The position numbers and the translations under genes were made by a program. The notes under the pieces are model-generated. The model was not told where the DNA came from. It saw nothing but the letters and a program-made list of their open reading frames with translations, and searched no databases. From NCBI RefSeq assembly GCF_020283565.1, contig NC_060063.1, positions 32,202,635 to 32,266,634 of the forward strand: a DNA stretch of 64,000 nucleotides. The letters are read 5' to 3'. Below are positions 23,145 to 31,450 of this stretch, in pieces. The first letter of the stretch is position 1. Each line of letters opens with the position of its first letter. This DNA comes from Trifolium pratense (Eukaryota > Streptophyta > Magnoliopsida > Fabales > Fabaceae).

Positions 23145-24957
23145 GTGAGTATCTGCTGATTTGTTTTTGGAATGCCTGCTCTTTCAAGTTTTCTTTACTC
23201 CACTCATCTATTTAAGTTACTATATACTGAATGTTACCTATATTTCAAGTTTTCTTTACGACCAAATGTATGCAGGGGCTTTAGATAACCCTGTGTATTT
23301 TGAGCCTTTTTTTAATGTACATCAGTGATTCAATTTGTGTTAGAAATGATGATTTCTCTTTTAATATCCACATAGCTAGTCTTTTACTTCAGGGTTATTA
23401 TTATATTCAAAGAACTCTTTAATCAAGGTATGCCCTCTAATGTTGGACTTCTTTAGTCATGAAAACAAAGTATCACTCACTTATGCTGGATGTTTTGTTT
23501 TTAGTAAATTAAGATAAGTCTCAGAACATAACCATGTTCATTGTGAGAAAAACAATAAACAAGAGATACAAAAGCAATCAAAGTTTTCACGTATTGTCTT
23601 ATAGCAGAGATCGAGGGCTGTATCTTATGTCTTGAATATATTTGGCACATCCTAAACGCTCACAAGTTTTTCTTTAATTGTCAAATGCTTCGATAGGACC
23701 TGTTATATTCATATCACATGAGTAATTTCATGATAATAGTAATAACTTCATGTTCTCATTCATGTTCATTGTAGTCTTTGTTTCAAGACATTTGAAAGTC
23801 TTGTTATGATTAAGCCCTGCATTTGAGGGTTGTGGATTCAAAATGACATCAATATCTACTCAGCAACAGTTCTGATATGCCCAGCCACCGTCGAAGGTGC
23901 TTCATTCGAACCAATAAGTCATTGCAATGATATCATAATAAAGCTTGTAGTTTATCTAGTTTGACAATTTCTCCTATATTTCTGGTTTTGAGCTGGCTTC
24001 TTGATTTTCTTGTCAGCCTATTAGAGCATTCACTTGGCAAGGTCATTGAGAACTTATATTTTTGGTTGGTGTCTCCCGGTATTAAAGTTTATCATGCTTC
24101 TTTTTAATTGTGAAACTTCTCAATATTACTCCCAAAGACATGACTTGTGAGTAGCTTATTTTCTTGTTAGTGTTATTTGTTATGTTTCATTCAAGTTTGA
24201 ACACTAAGTGATGGATTTTCTGGTTCTTTGGCAGTAAATTTTTTAAAGAGTTACAAGCTTGTCTTATAGCTTTCAAAGAATTAGCTTGATGTGGTGAAGG
24301 TCAAATGACATTTGACGTAATTCTGTATGGGTAGTTCAATGACAATTTTCTAGAGGTATGTCAAATTTGTTTACATTTCGTGCTTTAGCACATTATGAGC
24401 CAATGATTTTTCTTCAATTGTAACCCCTAAGGAGTCATTGAATTTAAATTCGTTCTTGTATCTTGTATACTATGAATAACTTTCAGGTTAAGAAGCTCTA
24501 CATCCAGAGGAAAGATTAAATCAAATAGTCGAAAAAGATCTAATGACAAAGTGACTTTGTTAAATGGGAAGAAATGGTCCACGTTGCACTCATCTGTAGA
24601 CATTTTAGGTGACTCTGTTGATTATGTGTAATTGCATATGCCTCTAAGCATTAGTACTCAGGCATCACATGAGCTAAACTAAGGCTTTTCTCTTGTACTA
24701 AAGATCAACGATTTAGAAACTGAGTGGTGTCATTCATACATGCTATAAGCAAAGGATTGATTAAGTTTGAAATTTTGAGTTGTATTTTGTTGTTGGATTA
24801 TTTTATATCCCATACTTAGTTATGTTGTAGTGCACGTCACTTATTTTTTATGTGTTGTTGATTAATAAAATTTGTTTAGTTTTTTTTTTTGGTTATCAAA
24901 GTACAGTATATTACAAAATTTAGACAAAAAATGATTTTTTTTTTTAATTTGAAAAAG
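23145..24957. other. CACTA interior, right: non-coding
   Basis: AT-rich intron-like or unrelated DNA with no frame or motif I can recognise up to the right subterminal repeats. Confidence 0.5.
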
Positions 24958-25285
24958 GACTTATAATAGCGCTTCTGGGCACGGGCGCTATTAAAAGTTG
25001 TTTGCTGGAAGGACTATAATAGCGCTTTACACACGGGCGCTATTAAATAACTGGCATATAATATCGCTTTTAGAATAAAACGCTATTAAAACTCGCTTCC
25101 AAAGTCCTAGCAGATGGCGCCAACTTACATACGATAGCGGTTTTTGCAAGAAGCGCTATTAAAAGTGGACATTTGATAGCGCTTATAAAACGCTATTGTA
25201 GGCACCGAACTTATAATAGCGGTATCAGTAATAGCGCTTTAAAGCGCTATTAAAAGCTAAAAAAAGCGCTATTAAAGGCCTTAAT
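24958..25285. repeat. CACTA right subterminal repeats
   Basis: At least ten AATAGCGCTTT/AAAGCGCTATT units, the mirror of the left block. Density rises toward the terminus. Confidence 0.8.
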
Positions 25286-26383
25286 TTGTTGTAGTGACTC
25301 TATCTGACAGCCTCTAGACCAGATATTTTATTCAGTGTTTGCTTGTGTGCAAGATTCCAGTCAGATCCTAGAGAATCTCATCTTACTGCTGTAAAGAGAA
25401 TCTTTAGGTATCTGAAAGGAACAACTAATCTTGGACTTCTCTATAAGAAATCCAATGATTATGTGCTAAATGGATTCTGTGATGCTGACTATGCTGGAGA
25501 TAAAATTGAAAGAAAATCCACAAGTGGCAATTGTCAATTTGTTGGTGAAAACCTTATCTCCTGGGCTAGTAAAAGACAAACTACTATAGCTTTGTCTACA
25601 GCAGAAGCAGAATACATTTCAGCAGCTAAGTGTTGCACACAACTACTCTGGCTAAAATATCAGTTAGAAGATTATCAGGTAAGCAGTCACAATATTCCTT
25701 TATATTGTGATAACACTGCAGCCATTCATTTATCTAAAAATCCTATCTTACACTCTAGAGCCAAACATATTGAAATCAAACACCATTTTATCAGAGATTA
25801 TGTTCAGAGAGGCATTATAGATATTAAGTTTGTTGATACTGAAAATCAATGGGCTGATATATTTACTAAAGCTTTATCTGTTGAAAGATTTGATTTTATA
25901 AAGAAACATCTGAACATGTTTTCAATCTCTGAATAAAAATTTTTTTTGGCAATTAAAGTGTAAGAGGTTATGTATATCAGAACTTATGATTCAGATCATC
26001 TGAAACACAAGCTCTGAAGTACTTAACTCTGATAGAGAATTTTATATATCTCAGAGGCTCTGAACTATTTAAGTGGGAAACGTTTAGTATTCGCTACTGA
26101 ACAGTTGTCCATTAAAATAGCAGTTACCGAGTAAATTTCTGCACGTGGTCTACGTGTGTCAGGTAGTGGGTGGTTAATGATGATTTTTGGTATTCAACTT
26201 TCTGTCAATTAGCGTAATTTCCCAAATTTGCTATTTTCGTGTTAACTGTGTGCATTTAAATAAAACTTACACAATACACTTGCACACTTCTCACTTTCAC
26301 AACCTACACTTTCTTTTCTCTCTAAACCTTCAACAAAAATTTCTTTCTCTCTCATTAGTTCCTACCCTTACCTAAACTCCATC

Positions 26384-28990
26384 ATGGCTGGTTCTTCATC
26401 TTCTTCAACAACAAAGATTCCACCGTTTATGTTTAGAAATCTTCAAATCGTTGGGAACGAAATGGAGTTTCCAGAATCTGAGCTCATCTTTCTTTCTGAG
26501 AAGATGATCGACTTTGATAGTTTGAAGGCAAATGGGTTCGATGTGAAACATTACTTCTCCGCTCAAGGATGGGATAAGTACTTCAACATGCTAAATGGTC
26601 CTATTTATCCAGATCTCTTGAAGAAATTCTGGATGAAAGCTAAGGTTTTTGATAAGGCTGAAGCTAAACAGGAAGAACGTGCGGCTATTGAAAGGAATCC
26701 TAGTTTAAAAGGTAAATCTAGGAAAGAAATGGGTTTATTGGAATTCACTGGAAAACAGATTAGGTCAAATATTTGTGGTATGAATCTAGCTTTCTCTCCT
26801 ATTCATTTCAATGCTTTGCTTGGATTGGATAACTCTGGGATAGAGTTGGATGTTTTTGAGAAGGACACAAGGTACAGAGATGATCTTCTGGCTCTGATGT
26901 GTACAGATTTGAAACTGAAGGGTAAAGTCAAGGGTTTGACTGACGTCTGCAGAGTGCTATTCAAGATCATACTTGCTGCTATCAGTCCAAGAGTTGGTGG
27001 TACTGATACAATCTCCTGGACTCATCGTCATCTGATCTACTTTCTTCTGAAAGAAATGAAAGTGAATCTGGGAGAATACTTCTTTGAGAGGATCTGTGAG
27101 GCAATCTTCTTAAGCAAATCTCAGAGGAAGACAGCTATAGCTTATCCAAGATTACTCTCAGACCTTCTTTATCAAGGTCATGTGGTTCAGAATCTGAAGA
27201 AGTTCCATCCAGAACTTGTGGAAAAGAAGTTCACTCCTGAGATTCTGAATGCTAGCTTTCTAACCAAGATGCGTCTCATCTCATCAAAAGTGGTTCCACC
27301 TCCACAAGAGTTTACAGCCAGTCTTGAAGATCGTCTGTATGTGGATGGATATCCAGTAATCTCTGAAATGGATGCTGAGCACATCATCCAAGACTATCTA
27401 GAAGTTCTTAGAAAAGAAGGATTTACTGTTGATAAGAATATGGTTCCAAAAGCTCCTGCAAACTTGTATAATCCTAAGAGGAAACCTAAGAGGAAAGCTG
27501 AACAAGATAAACCAGATCTTCTGGCTCAGAAGAAGGTCAAAGTGGAAGAAGCTGTTGCTGAGCAGAGAACTAAAAGGAAACATGAAGCTATTTCTAAGAA
27601 AGCTGCTGCAACATTATCAAAGGAGCCTATTATTGTTGATGATGAAGAGGAAAGTGAAGAAAGTGACTCCTCTGAAACTCCGTCTGAGTCAGAAACTGAG
27701 TCTGATGAAGAAACTCTGAGTACTAGGATGCGTCAGAAACAAGTTCCTGATCCCAAAGGTAAGACTCCTAAGTACGTCTTTAATGAAGCTGAAATTGGAA
27801 TAGGGTTTACCAAACCACTTAGAACCATTCTTCCCAACATTTCAACTTCTGATAACCCTCTTTCTGAACTAGAAAAACACCTAAGCCCTGACCCCCTCAA
27901 TAATCAGCCTCTTACTCATTAAACCCACAAAACTTCCTCACCTCCTAAACCAAAATCACCTCTACCTCAACCTCAACCACAAAAGGCATCATCTGACATT
28001 CCACCTTCTGAACCTCAACCAGATATTCCAACTACTGAACACAAATCTCCTGAACCAACCCCTGAAAACAAATCTCCTGAACCATCACCTGAACACATTT
28101 ATCCTGAATCAACCTCTAACATCTCATCATCTGAATCAACTCCTGAACCCAATCCTAATCCACGTATTCATACTTGTGCCCCTAACCCTTCAGAAGCAGA
28201 AGTTGTTATCATTGACAACCCTGCTAATGACCCAATAAAACTCTCTACCATTCCCAATATCTCACCCTCATCCTCTGACCCTTTTGGTAACCTTTCCAAT
28301 CAGCTGTATGATGATCTACTTAGGTTATCCCATATTCAGGACAAGTTTCTGGTGTGTCCCTCTGATGTGGATATGGAGGTGTCACTAATCAAGGCTAGAA
28401 TCTGCAAAGCTCTGGATGCAGTGGGTGATGAGCTTAAGACTGTGATTGGTCAACGGGATTTGGATTTGGTGTATCTTCTGAAGGACAGCTTAGCAAGAGC
28501 TAGTTTGAAACGACTGACTGGGTTTAATCATGAAGAGCATGAACGTGCTAAGCTTGCTGCTATTGCTGCCACTGCAAGGCATATGTCTGTTTTTAAGGAA
28601 TGCTGGATTGATTCCAAGCTTTTCAAGAGCCTTGAGGATCAAAGGATTGAGAATGAACGTCTGACTGAAGCTGCTGCAAGACTTGCTGAAGAAATCCCTG
28701 AGCTGAACCAAGAGGATAATCCAGATGCTGATATTCTGATGATTGATTATCCAGAGGATGGTGAACCCTCCTCTGATAAAGGCAAGGCACCTCTGGTTGA
28801 AGACCAAGCACCTGTGGTTGTAGATCAGCAGCAGATTTTTCAAGAAGCTCTGAGGGAACAACAAGAAGGTTTGGAAAGGCAAAGGACAGCTCACCTCAAC
28901 TTGGAATCCAAAGTGGATGGTCTAGTTTCCAACGTGGGGTCTCTGAATGACAAATTTGACCAGCTCTTAGCCTTTCTTAAGAAACCTTAG
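26384..28990 (+). pseudogene. Element B env-like gene with one internal stop
   Basis: It begins at ATG 26384 (MAGSSSSS) and keeps a single frame to TAG 28988, 868 sense codons except for one TAA at 27920. Residues about 45-250 match the plant retroelement domain often called putative plant transposon protein (the AQGWDKYFNMLNGPIYPDLL region, then ICGMNLAFSPIHFNALLGL). A Lys/Glu-rich acidic segment follows with KEPIIVDDEEESEE, then a Pro-rich run of KSPEPTPE-like repeats after the stop, and a C-terminal coiled coil ending DQLLAFLKKP. It holds the position of the env-like gene of Sireviruses. No convincing membrane anchor is visible, so an envelope role is unproven. The stop would cut off the last 356 residues. 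Confidence 0.82.
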
Positions 28991-29212
28991 GATTCTTTGC
29001 ACTTTATGTCTTTCATGTTATTTATCTTCTGAACAATCTTTTTTATTTTGTTTTACTTATTTATTGGTTTAATATTTGTTGTGTGATGTTTACTTTTATT
29101 TTTCTATGATAAACAAGAACACAAGAACACAAGATGAATTTTTTAAAAGAAAACTTTATTAATGATCTAACATTGTTGAGTACATTGGTAAAAAGAAAAA
29201 GACAACCTAATC

Positions 29213-29518
29213 CTAGTCAGATGGATAAAACTCAGAAGAAATCTCAGATTTCTCCTCAGCATCCTCTGATGAAATTTCTATGGGATCTGGGTTCTGCTCT
29301 TCTTCTTCTTCTTGTTCTTCTTCTGGAACATAGCCAGCCAAGAACTCAACATAGTCAGCATCATCTTCATTTTCTTCAGTCTCAGAATCTGATGAAATGA
29401 TTATTATCTCAGCATCTTGTGGCTTCTTGTCGTCTTTCTTATCCTTCTCATCTTTTTCGCGTCGTTCTTCTTCTTTCTTTCTCCGAACCTCTGCAATGCG
29501 TGAACTAAATCTTCTCAT
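29213..29518 (-). CDS. Conserved antisense ORF of element B, small acidic protein
   Basis: This 101-residue frame lies opposite to the element's genes, downstream of the env-like stop and before the 3' LTR. It starts MRRFSSRIAEV with a basic, coiled-coil-prone head (RRKKEEERREK). Then come EIIIISSDSETEE, a FLAGYVPEEEQ box and a Glu-rich tail ending near EKSEISSEF. Element G, a diverged relative, keeps the same frame at 58860-59162 with about two thirds identity by eye, one codon of length change and one late stop. A TATA box is found upstream on the minus strand in both. The IIII core followed by acidic and serine residues looks like a SUMO-interacting motif. The function is unknown; extra antisense ORFs are known in some plant retroelement lineages. 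Confidence 0.65.
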   Translation of the reverse strand: MRRFSSRIAEVRRKKEEERREKDEKDKKDDKKPQDAEIIIISSDSETEENEDDADYVEFLAGYVPEEEQEEEEEQNPDPIEISSEDAEEKSEISSEFYPSD

Positions 29519-29576
29519 TCTTCTTGATTCTTCTTGATATTTTTTTTGTGTGAAACATGTATGTTAACTCGTTCAC

Positions 29577-29584
29577 CTTTTATA
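29577..29584 (-). promoter_or_regulatory. TATA box for the antisense ORF
   Basis: TATAAAAG on the minus strand, 59 bp before the antisense ATG. Element G has TATAAATA in the matching place (59240-59247). Further upstream, a block with TTTGACTGTCTTGG (plus strand) is shared by B, E and G. Confidence 0.5.
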
Positions 29585-29697
29585 AACCTTTTAAGCGCGT
29601 TGTTTGTTGTTTTTGAAATAAATTCACCTTTGTAACAACCACTCTTCTTCTTTGACTGTCTTGGTTATCTAAATTTTTTTTACTTTTTGATAATGAC

Positions 29698-30148
29698 AAA
29701 AGGGGGAGTAGTTACGCATTAATTGATAAGTTAGTTGAAAGCTGAAACCACGCTTGCTTTTATCTCGCTTTTATCCGTTAAGTTAAAAGTTGTTACTTTT
29801 AAGTTGGTTTACGTATTTCAATGTGGAGACTAAGTTAGTTGAAACTGAAATAAATTTCATAAGTAAGGATAAGTTAAGAGTGCAATTTTAACTTAGCCTT
29901 ATGAGACTTAGGGGGAGAGCTTGCAAACCTCTCACTCTGAAGAAAGATATGAAATTTACTTTATTTCAAATTATCTTAATCTTATACTAAATTAAAATAT
30001 CATGGATAAAACTTAAAGCTTAGGCTTTAAGGAGTATCAATCTTAGGGGGAGTTTGCAAACCTCACAAACCTAAGAGAAACATGATAAGTTAATTTAACA
30101 ACAATTGTCAATTAATACTTATGTTTGTCATCATCAAAAAGGGGGAGA
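29698..30148 (+). other. Array of four polypurine tracts, element B
   Basis: AAAGGGGGAG-type tracts at 29698-29708, 29910-29918, 30045-30052 and 30136-30148; the last abuts the 3' LTR. Repeated purine tracts before the 3' LTR are a known trait of Sireviruses. Confidence 0.8.
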
Positions 30149-30149
30149 T

Positions 30150-31221
30150 TGTTGGAACAAAATTGATTTAAAAATGTTTGCCCCTGAATCTGTTAAGGTT
30201 TTGATGATAACAAAGTATTAATAAACAATTGGAAGGACTAAAAATTTAATTTAAGTGTGCAGGACTTAGATTCAATTAAGCTCTGATCAATGATCAGAAG
30301 ATAAGGACTTCAGAAGTTTGTAAGCGATCAGAAGATTGTGAGACTCAGAAGTTGTGATCTTCAGACGATGAAGTCTTCAGAACTTCATCAAGCTCTGATG
30401 ATCTTCTTGAAGTTTGTAAAGATTCTCTTTTGCAAGTCAACTCTTCTACCAATGAAGAAAAGGACCTTTCAAGCCTGATCAGAACAGCTAATCTCCTTTT
30501 GTCTGTCCTCTGTTGAGAACGTGGGTCATCAGTGGTGTTAGCTGAATAAGGAAAGTCTTCTCTGCAGTAGTCAAAGTACCTGAAACTCTTTCTTAGTTTT
30601 GGATACAATCAAACTGCATCAAGACAGGCTGCTTGAAGACAAAAGATTATCTACTTCAACGGTCTTCTTTGCAACGACTCTTTTCTAGTCATATATATAT
30701 ACTAGAAGGATCAGCTGTATTATATATACAACATCATCAAGGATTAATACGCACGAACAAACTCTGAATTCCTCATACAAAGCTCTGAACCTCTGAACTG
30801 TGTTGTTGCACTTTAAGTTCAAATATTTAGTATTTGTTCTTCTAGGTTCTGACTAAGAGCTGTTGTATACTTTCCATTACTTTATTATATCTTGTATTTG
30901 AGATAACTTAAGCTTGTGTGCTTAAGTGTGAAGTCTTAAGCTTGTGTGCTTGAGCAGTGTTGAGAAGTCTCTTGCTTGTGTGCTTGAGCAGTTGTAATCT
31001 TGTGTGATTATAGTGAAATCCCTTGGAAGTGCAAGGGGACTGGACTACTCTCGTTTTGTGAGAGGAACCAGTATAAATTGCTTATGTGATCTCTCTCTCT
31101 CTTAACTTGTTTTATTGTGTTATTTATCCGCTGCTGTTGTAGTTAAGTTAAGAACTTGAAAAAGTTTTAAACTTGACTAAAACACAATTCAACCCCCCCT
31201 TCTTGTGTTTTCACACCTTCA
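30150..31221 (+). repeat. Element B 3' LTR
   Basis: It has the same 1072-bp length as 13840-14911, with one substitution seen near 31084. It is followed by the second gatat duplication. Confidence 0.95.
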
Positions 31222-31450
31222 GATATGTTTACCTTCTCCTCATTGGCTTAACACGATTAATCTCTCTCTCTCTCTCCTTTTTCTTTTCTAAAATCAAGTA
31301 CAACCAACTATTCATCTCTTCAATCAAGTACACCTAGTCTACTAACACTCTTCCTCCTTCCCAAGCTTCCACCTCTTTTTATACTCACCTAAACTCATCA
31401 TTTCATCACATCATCTTCATCCAATTATTTCTTCTTTGTTTCTTCAAAAA

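Larger units (their letters stand above)
20923..25296. mobile_element. Non-autonomous CACTA transposon with captured gene sequence
   Basis: Ends are CACTACTACAA and TTGTTGTAGTG (inverted CACTACAACAA), with a 3-bp duplication act at 20920-20922 and 25297-25299. The CACTA termini, the 3-bp duplication and dense subterminal repeats identify the CACTA/EnSpm superfamily. There is no transposase frame. The interior contains gene-like sequence including one recognisable proteasome-subunit exon. It interrupts reverse transcriptase of element B. Confidence 0.9.
18443..25936 (+). pseudogene. pol: Element B pol, disrupted
   Basis: Copia polyprotein in one frame with several lesions. The protease motif LDSGCSRHMTGD lies near 18497. 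A TAG at 18908 interrupts the integrase zinc-finger segment after HKRLGHAN. The integrase core follows ([24 protein letters not shown], 19070-19390). At 20281 about 16 codons present in element A between VAQG and ARLEA are missing and a TAG stands at the junction. Reverse transcriptase continues with YVDD near 20612 until a CACTA transposon enters at 20923. RNase H resumes at 25300 ([17 protein letters not shown]) to the stop at 25936. The insert plus duplication is a multiple of three, so the frame is unchanged across it. No functional polyprotein is possible from this copy. Confidence 0.9.
13840..31221 (+). mobile_element. Element B: Sirevirus-type Copia retrotransposon inserted in element A
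   Basis: It is bounded by 1072-bp LTRs and the target duplication gatat (13835-13839 and 31222-31226). It encodes gag, pol, an env-like gene and, on the opposite strand, a small acidic ORF. The LTRs look identical apart from one base near 31084, so the insertion is very recent. Yet the coding part is broken by a MITE in gag, a nonsense codon and a deletion in pol, a CACTA transposon in reverse transcriptase and a stop in the env-like gene. Either these happened very recently or this copy was mobilised in trans by intact relatives. Confidence 0.93.
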
